Below are positions 56,461 through 63,985 of a stretch of DNA of 64,000 bases, in pieces. Under the pieces are notes generated by a model that saw only the letters and a program-made list of their open reading frames with translations, was not told the DNA's origin and did no database searches. A program made the translations under genes and the position numbers. Source of the stretch: Agromyces badenianii (lineage in GTDB: Bacteria; Actinomycetota; Actinomycetes; Actinomycetales; Microbacteriaceae); the NCBI RefSeq assembly GCF_003070885.1, contig NZ_CP028913.1, positions 2,988,053-3,052,052 on the forward strand, read 5' to 3'. The first letter of the stretch is position 1. Every line of letters begins with the position of its first letter.

Positions 56461-58373
56461 CAGTTCGACTCCTCGGGTTTCGCAGCGCCACGACGGGCGA
56501 TCTCGGCGGCTGCTTCTCGATACGACAGGGATCCACTCGACGCGAAGTCGTAGCTGATCACGCTCTGCCCATAACTCGGAGCCTCAGACACCCGCACTGA
56601 ACGGGGAATGATCGTTTCGAGGGTCTGAGCGGGGAAGTGGTCGCGAACCTCCTGCGCCACCTGCTGGGCCAGGTTCGTGCGGGAGTCGTACATGGTCAAG
56701 AGGATCGTCGACAGCCGGAGTTCGGGGTTCAGGTGCTTCTCGATCAGCTCGATGTTGCTCAGCAACTGCGAGAGTCCTTCGAGCGCGTAGTACTCGCACT
56801 GGATGGGGATCAAGACCTCACGTGCCGCGACGAATGCGTTGATGGTCAGCAATCCGAGCGACGGCGGGCAGTCGATGAAGACGTAGTCGTAAGGCCGCTC
56901 CATCGATGCGAGGTGGGTATCCAATGCACGTCGCAGTCGCTGCTCGCGGGCGACGAGCGAGACGAGCTCGATCTCCGCGCCGGCGAGGTGGATCGTGGCG
57001 GGCACGCAATCGAGCAGCTCGTGTTCCGTGGAAGGCTGCACCACCTCCGCGAGCGCGACGTCGGAGACGAGCACCTCGTAGACGCTCTTGCGTTCGGAAC
57101 GGTGATCGACACCCAGTGCGGTTGACGCGTTGCCTTGAGGGTCCAGGTCGATCACGAGCACGCGGGCACCGGATCGAGCGAGACCGGCGGCCAAGTTCAC
57201 GGCTGTCGTGGTCTTGCCGACGCCGCCCTTCTGATTCGAGATCGTCAGTACTCGTGTCGAAGGCGGCAGTGGGAGGACTGCCTCATCGAGTGCGATGCGA
57301 CGACGCGTCTCGTCGGCGAGTTCGTAGGCCAGGGGAGTTCCTCCGTGATCAGTAGACGTTTCACGTGAAACATCGGGGGCTTCGGTTTGGATCTGGGGCG
57401 CGAGCGACGACTGAGCTCCAGCGGGCTGCGGCGCGGGAGGTGGCAGAGGCGACGGCGGGACAACGAGCATTGGCGCGACGGGTGGTGCGGATTGCATCGC
57501 GGATTTGTCGACCGATGGTGCCCACGAAGAATGTGCGTGCTGCTGAGACTGGGCGTCGATCGGCAGTTCGAACGTTGCGCGCTCCGAGGGATGCGATTCG
57601 GCGGGCTCGCTCGGGGAATCCGAAGGAACGGCGTCGGGAGAGGGACTGATGTCTACGCTCTCTACGCTCGCAGGGACAGCGAGCGGCGTCACATCGAGTG
57701 ACGACGCAGCACTTGGGTCTGCGGTTTGACTGCTTGAGAGTCGTTCGTCAGTGCCTTCGTGTGGCGCGGCACCCCTGTCGACAGGCATGCGGGTCGGGTG
57801 CAATGCCGACGCGGTTTCAGCCGTAGCGTCACCGACGATCTCTCGAATCAGATCTTCGAGGAGTCGATCAGGGCCAGCAGCCGGATGCCGGCTCGCTTCA
57901 GAAGGCTGCGGCTCGACCTCGTCAGCCAAGGCCGCGGCGGTGGCTGCATCCCAATCAATCCCGCCGCTGGGTGTGTCTCCCTTTGGAGTGCCTGTCTTCT
58001 CGCCCTCTAGCGGTGGCGACGTCCACACTGGGGTTGCGCCGGAGGCAGCAGGGGAGGGGAGTGGGTCCAGCGACGGCGGAACTGCGACATCACCGTGCCG
58101 GTGCTCGTTCGATGTCGACGGTGCCGGTGCCGGTGCCGGTGCCGATTTGAATACTCCGCTGGGCCGCGAATCGCGACTCTCGGAGCTGGTGGTCGGAGAC
58201 GTCTGTTCCTGACCTGGTTCAACAAATCCCGCCGGCCGCAGCGGCTCACTCACAGCATCGGGCTGATGATCTGGCGGCGCCGACTGCGAGGGCGCCGTGC
58301 CGTTCGTCATCTCGTCTGGGCTGGGGCGAGGGCGCTTGCGGTGAAACCAGCCACGTCCTCCGCCCTGTGCCAT
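56460..58373 (-). CDS. parA: Chromosome-partitioning ATPase ParA with long disordered N-terminal extension
   Basis: 637 residues from the ATG at 58373, which has GGAG 8 bp upstream; usual chromosomal ParA is 260-330. The ATPase begins near residue 370: VLTISNQKGGVGKTTTAVNLAAGLA (deviant Walker A), DLDPQGNASTAL, YVFIDCPPSLGLLTINAF. Residues 1-370 are Pro/Ser/Ala/Glu-rich and low complexity, with a basic start (GWFHRKRPRPSP) and two short helical islands (about 139-153, GIDWDAATAAALADEV; and 168-181, PDRLLEDLIREIVG). A parS site lies inside the gene, coding for DVSRET. An internal start cannot be excluded, but no good one was found. Confidence 0.88.
   Translation of the reverse strand: MAQGGGRGWFHRKRPRPSPDEMTNGTAPSQSAPPDHQPDAVSEPLRPAGFVEPGQEQTSPTTSSESRDSRPSGVFKSAPAPAPAPSTSNEHRHGDVAVPPSLDPLPSPAASGATPVWTSPPLEGEKTGTPKGDTPSGGIDWDAATAAALADEVEPQPSEASRHPAAGPDRLLEDLIREIVGDATAETASALHPTRMPVDRGAAPHEGTDERLSSSQTADPSAASSLDVTPLAVPASVESVDISPSPDAVPSDSPSEPAESHPSERATFELPIDAQSQQHAHSSWAPSVDKSAMQSAPPVAPMLVVPPSPLPPPAPQPAGAQSSLAPQIQTEAPDVSRETSTDHGGTPLAYELADETRRRIALDEAVLPLPPSTRVLTISNQKGGVGKTTTAVNLAAGLARSGARVLVIDLDPQGNASTALGVDHRSERKSVYEVLVSDVALAEVVQPSTEHELLDCVPATIHLAGAEIELVSLVAREQRLRRALDTHLASMERPYDYVFIDCPPSLGLLTINAFVAAREVLIPIQCEYYALEGLSQLLSNIELIEKHLNPELRLSTILLTMYDSRTNLAQQVAQEVRDHFPAQTLETIIPRSVRVSEAPSYGQSVISYDFASSGSLSYREAAAEIARRGAAKPEESN
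57357..57372. other. parS: parS site 1, inside parA
   Basis: CGTTTCACGTGAAACA matches the conserved parS palindrome (TGTTTCACGTGAAACA) at 15 of 16 positions. It lies in the parA coding region at codons for residues 334-339. Confidence 0.93.
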
Positions 58374-58727
58374 GCCGACTACTCCAACCCGTTGGTGTGT
58401 GGCCAAGACCGCCGCTCTGCGGCAGTCTCGGTCCGAGAGTCAAGCCTAACCGCCGCAACCCACTCTCAAGTTGACGACGAGCGAACTCGACGAGATCCGA
58501 GCCGATCGTCCCTGTGGAGGAGTGCTCCGTCGCGGATCGAGTTCGCCAGTGCCGGCTTCGGGCCCGTGCGCACACGAAGCATGGACTCTCCGAAGGGCGC
58601 CAGAAGGCACCGCCGCATGGACGCCGGGCAACGGCATGACCTCTCGCGGGCCTGCAGGTGTCCCTCGATCGTCTGACGGCAACCTTATGGCGCCTGGTTC
58701 CCCCGGCCGTCCGGTGCTGATGGCCAG

Positions 58728-58897
58728 GTGAGGTGCTGGGCCAAGTGAGGTGCTGGGCGGGGTGAGGTGGTGGTCCAGGCGAGATGGTGGGCCACGTGAG
58801 GTGGTGGTCCAGGCGAGATGGTGGGCCACGTGAGGTGGTGGTCCAGGCGAGATGGTGGGCCACGTGAGGTGGTGGTCCAGGCGAGATGGTGGGGTGG
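58728..58897. repeat. Ten-copy 17-bp tandem repeat beside parS
   Basis: Ten consecutive 17-bp units run from 58728 to 58897. The first two read GTGAGGTGCTGGGCCAA and GTGAGGTGCTGGGCGGG. The others alternate between GTGAGGTGGTGGTCCAG and GCGAGATGGTGGGCCAC, giving a 34-bp higher-order unit that is almost identical over three to four copies. CACGTG, the parS core hexamer, is formed at three 34-bp boundaries (58793, 58827, 58861). The plus strand is strongly G-rich. A full parS follows 22 bp later. Confidence 0.92.
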
Positions 58898-58918
58898 TGG
58901 GGTGTTCGCGGGCGACCG

Positions 58919-58934
58919 TGTTTCACGTGAAACA
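58919..58934. other. parS: parS site 2
   Basis: Perfect TGTTTCACGTGAAACA, in the gene-free parA-rsmG interval, 22 bp after the tandem repeat array. Confidence 0.96.
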
Positions 58935-59186
58935 CTGAGGCGCGAGCGGCGCCGGCGGCGCAGACGGTTCGGGCGCCGGCGGACGGTGCATCCACACCGA
59001 GCGAGGCGGATAGTGCAGAAGATCGCATTGGTACGGCCACTCTCGGGCGGTGCAGCTATTGAGAGTCGCTCGGTGCGTCAGGGAGCCAGGGGTAGTCCTC
59101 ACCTGACCCCGCACATCGTCAGGCGTGCGTGTCAGAGGTATGTGATCGATCGCCTCAGTGCTCGTGCACACCCTGAATCCTCGTTG

Positions 59187-59202
59187 CGTTTCACGTGAAA
59201 CG
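59187..59202. other. parS: parS site 3
   Basis: CGTTTCACGTGAAACG, a perfect palindrome with both outer bases changed from the consensus. Confidence 0.9.
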
Positions 59203-59614
59203 GCTGATCGCTCGCGCGCATCCGAGGCGACCGAGACAAAGCTTGCCTGGCGCCAAGTGCATTGCGGCACGGAGGAAACAGAAGGGCTCGGGTGGGAGTG
59301 GAAGCGACCCACACGGCGCTACGTGCTCCCCTCCTCGCGATGTCGAGCAATCGCGCGTCGCGATAGGCCAAGGGCTTGGCTCCTCGAGAACTCCGATGCC
59401 AGAGAAGGCGCCGGATCGCCCTGACGTGACGCAATCCCGAGTTGCAGCGGCCGCACCGGCTCTCAACAACAGCCAGGTGGAGGGCGCTCGAACGCGGCCG
59501 AACCAGCCGAGTCCCCACCAAGAACCGGCGCAAGGCGCGCTTGGTTGGGCCGCGCTGTGCCCAGCCGGGTTGTGGGGCGTTCGGTAGTCTGACTCCACCG
59601 TCACGGACCTGCCA

Positions 59615-59630
59615 TGTTTCACGTGAAACT
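59615..59630. other. parS: parS site 4
   Basis: TGTTTCACGTGAAACT, 15 of 16 consensus positions. Confidence 0.92.
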
Positions 59631-60141
59631 GCCGCGCGAGCCTGGCATCCACCAGAGACCCGGCCGCGACCGACGACGACATGTGCTCAGCCCGTCACCC
59701 GGTACAACACGACCGCCTGGCACACCGCGCTCGGTGACGACCTCCATCGAAGAAACCCACAGCCACCCACTTCAGTCGACCGCCCACCGTGCCCACCAAC
59801 CGCAAGCCCGCCCATATCGACCGCGTCATCGACGTCTTTGACAAGTCGAGGTCACGGCCGTCTCATTGGCACGTTCACCAGTTCGTGCCTGATCCATGCA
59901 GACACCAGCCGGCGGGGTGTGTGGTGACGCGACGCCAGCGTCCGATCGCTGATGAGGGTTCATCGACGCTGCGCGGGTGCCTCCGTGTTTTCACTACGGG
60001 TGTTCCCGATCACCGGTGCCGAACGGGCGTTGCCGACCTTCGGTGCTGAGACGGTCGCGTTCGCAAAGCCCTGACCCGCCGGCGGGATACGGCGATTCTC
60101 TCTGAGGCGACCGCCCCGCCAGCAGACCGCAGCCGCACCTT

Positions 60142-60179
60142 TATAGGGAGGTGAAAGGACTATAGAGAGGTGAAAGGAC
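60142..60179. repeat. 19-bp tandem duplication
   Basis: TATAGGGAGGTGAAAGGAC (60142-60160) is directly followed by TATAGAGAGGTGAAAGGAC (60161-60179), one base different. Confidence 0.85.
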
Positions 60180-60234
60180 GCGACAGTGAAGGTGAAGGAG
60201 GCGACAGTGGAGTTGGAAAGAGAGGAGGAAGTGG

Positions 60235-60274
60235 CAGTAGCAGTAGCAGTAGCAGTGACAACGACAACGACAAC
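60235..60274. repeat. Microsatellite-like hexamer runs
   Basis: CAGTAG repeated three times plus CAGT (60235-60256) is followed by GACAAC repeated three times (60257-60274). Simple repeats of this kind are rare in bacterial chromosomes. Confidence 0.85.
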
Positions 60275-60400
60275 CGAGTGAGCTGCACTCACCAGCCCAA
60301 ACGCGTCGACCCGATGAGCTCAAGCACGGAACCAGAGCGCGCAGTGCGATTCGAAACACGGCGCTGCCCAGAACTCTGCCCCTGTAGTCGCCGTCCCCAG

Positions 60401-60416
60401 CGTTTCACGTGAAACA
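60401..60416. other. parS: parS site 5
   Basis: CGTTTCACGTGAAACA, 15 of 16 consensus positions. Confidence 0.92.
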
Positions 60417-60493
60417 CGAGGGGGGAGCCGTTACGCAGGATGCACGGCGGATGCAGATTCCGCCCTTCTCACTTAGCAGGACGGCCGAATGCC

Positions 60494-60541
60494 CGAAGGC
60501 TCGAAGGCTCGAAAGCACGAAGGCCTGAAGGCCTGAAGGCC
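60494..60541. repeat. Short 9-bp tandem repeats
   Basis: Five near-copies of a 9-bp unit of the form CGAAGGCTC, CGAAAGCAC, TGAAGGCC run head to tail just before the rsmG 3' end. Confidence 0.75.
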
Positions 60542-60608
60542 ACCGTCCTACTCGTAGCACTCGGGCCGAAGCCACGTGCGTACGACCGGCGCGAGATCGA
60601 CCCGGGCG

Positions 60609-61241
60609 TCAGCCCGCGGTGGCGCGGAATACCCGAGTCACCTCGGAGACCACGCCTTCGCCGAGCACGAGCACCTCGACGTCATGCAGGTGATGCCTGC
60701 GAATGACCTTCTCGGCCGCGGCGATCTCGCCGTCGACGCCGGCGCCCTTCATGAGCACGAGTTCGCCGCCGGGCTTCAGCAGGGGAGCGGTGACGGGGAT
60801 CAGGGTGCGAAGTGCGCTCACCGCACGAGCGGTGACCTGATCGAGGGAATCGAACAACTTCGACTCTTCCGCGCGGGCGCGGACGACCGTGACGTTCTCG
60901 AGCTCGAGCTCCGCCGCTTGCCGTTCCAGCCAGGCGACCCGTCGCTCCATCGGCTCGATCAGTGTGAAAGAGGCATCCGGGCGCAGAATCGCGAGGACCA
61001 GACCGGGAAGCCCGGCGCCCGAACCGACGTCGCCGACGCGACCCGGGCGGAGGAGCGGCGCGACGAGCGCACTGTTCAACACGTGCCGCGTCCACAGGCG
61101 AGGCAGTTCCAACGGACCGATGAGTCCGAGTTCTTCGCCGTGGCGTGCGAGCGCGGTGGTGAAGGCGCGGCCCTTTTCGATGTGGTCGCCGAAGAGCTCT
61201 GCCGCGGCGGCCGGCTCGGGCTCGAGTCCGTCGAGTTTCAC
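60609..61241 (-). CDS. rsmG: 16S rRNA (guanine-527 N7)-methyltransferase
   Basis: 210 residues. The SAM-binding fold shows GDVGSGAGLPGLVLAIL, LIEPMERRVAWLERQAAEL, VVRARAEE and TARAVSALRTLIPVTAPLLKPGG. It methylates G527 of 16S rRNA. The GTG start (61239-61241) lies inside a parS palindrome, so ParB bound there could affect the gene. It follows jag by 8 bp. Confidence 0.95.
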   Translation of the reverse strand: MKLDGLEPEPAAAAELFGDHIEKGRAFTTALARHGEELGLIGPLELPRLWTRHVLNSALVAPLLRPGRVGDVGSGAGLPGLVLAILRPDASFTLIEPMERRVAWLERQAAELELENVTVVRARAEESKLFDSLDQVTARAVSALRTLIPVTAPLLKPGGELVLMKGAGVDGEIAAAEKVIRRHHLHDVEVLVLGEGVVSEVTRVFRATAG

Positions 61242-61249
61242 GTGAAACG
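61234..61249. other. parS: parS site 6, across the rsmG start codon
   Basis: AGTTTCACGTGAAACG spans the jag-rsmG junction and contains the rsmG GTG start. It matches 14 of 16 consensus positions. Confidence 0.9.
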
Positions 61250-61747
61250 TCAGCCGATGCGAGTGATGACCGTGTGCCGGTCAGCACCCTCGCCACGCGA
61301 CTCCGAGTGCAGTCCGCGCTCGGCGACGAGATCGTGCACGAGTTTGCGCTCGTAGGACGACATCGGGGGGAGCGAGGCCTCGGAGGCGCCACCATCGATG
61401 CGTTCGGCGGCCCGAGCCACGAGGCTCGCCAGCTCGTCGCGGCGCGCGTCGCGTGAACCGCCGATGTCGAGGATCAGGCGGGAGAACGCACCGGTCTTCG
61501 TCTGCACGGCAAGTCGGGTGAGCTCCTGGAACGCGCTCACCGTTTCGGGCTTCGAAAGCAGGTTGAGGTTCGCTCCCTCACCCGCGTTGACCGACACGTA
61601 TGCGCGACCGTTGCGCGCGTCGATGTCGATATCGCCATCGAGATCCATGATGTCGAGGAGCTCTTCGATGTAATCGGCCGCGATATCGCCCTCTTCTTCG
61701 AGCTGCACGGTCGAGCGGTCTGCGGTGTCGTGATGCACGTCGGTCAT
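61250..61747 (-). CDS. jag: Jag/KhpB RNA-binding protein (KH-R3H)
   Basis: 165 residues from the ATG at 61747; the longer open frame is a shadow of yidC. A KH-type domain (AADYIEELLDIMDLDGDIDIDARNGRAYVSVNAG) and C-terminal R3H motif (MSSYERKLVHDLVAERGLHSESRGEGADRHTVI) are present; the N-terminal jag-N domain is replaced by a short acidic segment. It binds RNA and affects division and envelope genes in Gram-positives. It begins 4 bp after yidC. Confidence 0.93.
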   Translation of the reverse strand: MTDVHHDTADRSTVQLEEEGDIAADYIEELLDIMDLDGDIDIDARNGRAYVSVNAGEGANLNLLSKPETVSAFQELTRLAVQTKTGAFSRLILDIGGSRDARRDELASLVARAAERIDGGASEASLPPMSSYERKLVHDLVAERGLHSESRGEGADRHTVITRIG

Positions 61748-61751
61748 GGGT

Positions 61752-62696
61752 CTACTTCCCCTGCTTCTTCGCGCGAGCCTTGCTGACAGGCTGCTGGCGC
61801 TGCGTCTTCTTCGGTTCCTGCGACTCGATCTCGGTCTTCTCCTCGATGACGAGCTTGCCCTTGCGGGCGAGTCGCTCCTCGCGGGCCTTCGCGGCCTCGC
61901 TGCCGGGCGTCGGCATGTTGCGGATGACCACGAACTGCTGACCCATCGTCCAGAAGTTCGAGACCAGCCAGTAGAACATGACGCCGATGGGGAAGGCCAC
62001 ACCGGAGAACGCGAACACGAGGGGGAGCAGGTAGAGCAGGATGCGCTGCTGGCGGAACATCGGGCTCGCCTTGGTCTCGGGCGACATGTTCTTCGAGACG
62101 ATCTGCAGCTGGGTGATGAACTGCGAGGCGGTCATCAGCACGATCATCACCGCGGCGATGACCATGACCTGCCACGGGTACTCGCCGTTCATGGCGCCGA
62201 TGAACGTGCCCTTCAGCGGGGCGCCGAGGAACTCGGAGTTGGCGAAGGAGTTCGCAAGATCTTGCGTGAACACGCCGACGCCGGCCTTGTCGTGCTGAGC
62301 GTCGTTGAGCACCGAGAACAGGCCGAAGAAGATCGGCATCTGGAGCAGCAGGGGCAGACAGGAGGAGAGCGGGTTGGTGCCCGTCTTCTTGTACAGCTCC
62401 ATGGTCTCGCGCGACATCGCCTCGCGAGAGAACTGGTCCTTCTTGCCCTTGTACTTGTCTTGGATCTTCTTCAGCTGCGGCGCGACTTCGAGCATGCGGC
62501 GCTGGCTCTTGATCTGGCGGACGAAGATCGGGATCAGCGCGGCTCGCACGACGATGACGAGACCCACGATCGACAGCACCCACGTGACGCCGGCGTCGGG
62601 GTTGAGCCCGAAAAACGTCCACATCGAGTGGAACGCGACGAGGATCAGCTCGATGACCCATTTGATGGGCCAGAGGATCAGGCTGATGAAGTCCAT
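61752..62696 (-). CDS. yidC: Membrane protein insertase YidC
   Basis: 314 residues. Five-helix insertase core: VTWVLSIVGLVIVVRAALIPIFVRQIKSQRRMLEVAPQLKKIQDKYKGKK (with the conserved hydrophilic-groove Arg), TGTNPLSSCLPLLLQMPIFFGLFSVL, and FPIGVMFYWLVSNFWTMGQQFVV, followed by a basic C-terminal tail. It inserts and folds membrane proteins with or without SecYEG. Confidence 0.96.
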   Translation of the reverse strand: MDFISLILWPIKWVIELILVAFHSMWTFFGLNPDAGVTWVLSIVGLVIVVRAALIPIFVRQIKSQRRMLEVAPQLKKIQDKYKGKKDQFSREAMSRETMELYKKTGTNPLSSCLPLLLQMPIFFGLFSVLNDAQHDKAGVGVFTQDLANSFANSEFLGAPLKGTFIGAMNGEYPWQVMVIAAVMIVLMTASQFITQLQIVSKNMSPETKASPMFRQQRILLYLLPLVFAFSGVAFPIGVMFYWLVSNFWTMGQQFVVIRNMPTPGSEAAKAREERLARKGKLVIEEKTEIESQEPKKTQRQQPVSKARAKKQGK

Positions 62697-62704
62697 TGGG
62701 CGAG

Positions 62705-63208
62705 TCAGTCCTTTCGGGACGATGAGGGGGAGGAGAGCAAGAGCTCCGCGTCATCGCGGGGCGCGTCGGCTGCGGCCGAGTCACTGAGTGCACCGGTCAC
62801 GAGTCGATCGCTGTCGACGGATGCCTCGTGGCCGGTGAAGCCGGTGGCGTGGTGGTGAGCACCGTGGTCGGTGTCGGCGAAAGACGGGAATGCGACATCC
62901 GTCTGCCCGAAGCCGGTGGGAACGACCCACCCGAACCTGGTGATCCGGTAGCGGGAGTGACTCGCGGCCTTGACGTCGTCGATGCCGCCGGAGGTCCACG
63001 GATTGCAGCGCAGGATGCGCCAAGCCGTGAGAACCGAGCCCGCGATGAGGCCGCGCTGCTGCACCGAGCCCAGGCCGTACGCCGAACATGACGGGTAGTA
63101 GCGGCAGACATCGCCGTAGAGCGGGGAGATGACCGCGCGGTACCCGCGGATGAGCAGCACCCCGATGTTGCGGGGGATGAGCACCACGAACAGGGCGGCG
63201 TTCTTCAC
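62705..63208 (-). CDS. yidD: Membrane protein insertion efficiency factor YidD
   Basis: 167 residues from GTG at 63208 with GAAGGG upstream, starting one base past the rnpA stop. The YidD core is IRGYRAVISPLYGDVCRYYPSCSAYGLGSVQQRGLIAGSVLTAWRILRCNPWTSGGIDDV, with the three conserved Cys. An unusual roughly 80-residue His/Asp/Ser-rich C-terminal extension follows; typical YidD is 75-110 residues. Confidence 0.93.
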   Translation of the reverse strand: MKNAALFVVLIPRNIGVLLIRGYRAVISPLYGDVCRYYPSCSAYGLGSVQQRGLIAGSVLTAWRILRCNPWTSGGIDDVKAASHSRYRITRFGWVVPTGFGQTDVAFPSFADTDHGAHHHATGFTGHEASVDSDRLVTGALSDSAAADAPRDDAELLLSSPSSSRKD

Positions 63209-63209
63209 G

Positions 63210-63581
63210 CTATTCGCCCTTCTGCGATGCGGCATCGATCGACGCTCGAGCGCGCCGGCGCTCGAGAGCGTTCAGCACCTCGGCGCGAATCTCATTCCAG
63301 TCGGCGGCGGACGCCGACGGCAGTGCACGAACCACCACGTCGACGTCGCAGACGCCGTCGCCGAGCGCTTCGTGGCAGACGGCCTTCAGTCGCCGCCGCA
63401 CCAGATTGCGGCGAACGGCGGTGCCGACCTTCTTCGAGACGATGAAGCCGAAGCGTGCGTCGGTGCCCGACTCCCGTGAGCGCAGATAGCTCACGGTGTG
63501 GGCACCGGCGACCTTCGCACCTCGGCGCACGATGACTCGATAGTCGTCGGCGCTCGTGATGCGATTGGCTTTGGCGAGCAC
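63210..63581 (-). CDS. rnpA: Ribonuclease P protein component
   Basis: 123 residues from GTG at 63581. The core ANRITSADDYRVIVRRGAKV, RFGFIVSKKVGTAVRRNLVRRRLKAVCHEAL (the RNR motif) and VDVVVRALPSASAADWNEIRAEVLNAL is standard. It helps the catalytic RNA mature tRNA 5' ends. It starts 7 bp after rpmH. Confidence 0.95.
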   Translation of the reverse strand: MLAKANRITSADDYRVIVRRGAKVAGAHTVSYLRSRESGTDARFGFIVSKKVGTAVRRNLVRRRLKAVCHEALGDGVCDVDVVVRALPSASAADWNEIRAEVLNALERRRARASIDAASQKGE

Positions 63582-63588
63582 CGAGGAA

Positions 63589-63726
63589 CTACGCGGAGAG
63601 CTCGGTGCGACCCTTGCCGCGTCGCGCCGAAAGGATGGCACGGCCGGCGCGGGTGCGCATGCGAAGGCGGAAGCCGTGCTTCTTGGCACGACGACGGTTG
63701 TTCGGCTGGAAAGTACGCTTGCTCAT
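63589..63726 (-). CDS. rpmH: 50S ribosomal protein L34
   Basis: 45 residues: [18 protein letters not shown] then [27 protein letters not shown] behind GGAGAAGAA. First gene of the rpmH-rnpA-yidD-yidC-jag-rsmG unit, placed back-to-back with dnaA, which must begin beyond the window. Confidence 0.97.
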   Translation of the reverse strand: MSKRTFQPNNRRRAKKHGFRLRMRTRAGRAILSARRGKGRTELSA

Positions 63727-63820
63727 TCTTCTTCTCCGGCGTTCGGATCTCCTCGCCGGAATCGCAATTGCGTGAAGGCGGGAAAACTGGGTGCCCTGAC
63801 GGGCTGGGGTCAACTGATTA

Positions 63821-63849
63821 AAACTACGGCCTCGAGGCCGTGGGGTCAA
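63821..63849 (-). promoter_or_regulatory. rpmH promoter with palindromic spacer
   Basis: On the minus strand TTGACC (63844-63849), 17 bp, TAGTTT (63821-63826). ACGGCCTCGAGGCCGT (63826-63841), a perfect 16-bp palindrome, fills the spacer, so a bound protein or a cruciform could affect the promoter. The leader would be roughly 88 nt. Confidence 0.5.
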
Positions 63850-63985
63850 ACCGAAACACGTTCGACCCGACGCAGTTCAAAAGAGACAGTATCGCGCGAA
63901 GCTCAGGATCGCCTGTGGAACGACACGCCCGCGAAGTCGAATCCCCCAATCGGCATTTGTCGGGAGCGAGTTCCTCGGATAGCGT

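Larger units (their letters stand above)
58374..60608. other. Gene-free parA-rsmG interval with parS sites and repeats
   Basis: Over 2.2 kb no frame shows a credible gene: open frames are short, lack ribosome sites and known domains, and cross repeats. The stretch holds parS sites at 58919, 59187, 59615 and 60401, a ten-copy 17-bp tandem array, a 19-bp tandem duplication and two microsatellite-like runs. In most actinobacteria parA and rsmG are nearly adjacent, so this looks like an expanded centromere-like region. Confidence 0.7.

Noticed and set aside
58728-58897. CRISPR-like array
   Set aside because: The units are contiguous without unique spacers and no cas genes are present; it is a tandem repeat.
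58818-59682. Several 120-160 residue frames in the parA-rsmG interval
   Set aside because: They run through parS sites and the tandem repeats, have no ribosome sites and encode low-complexity sequence.
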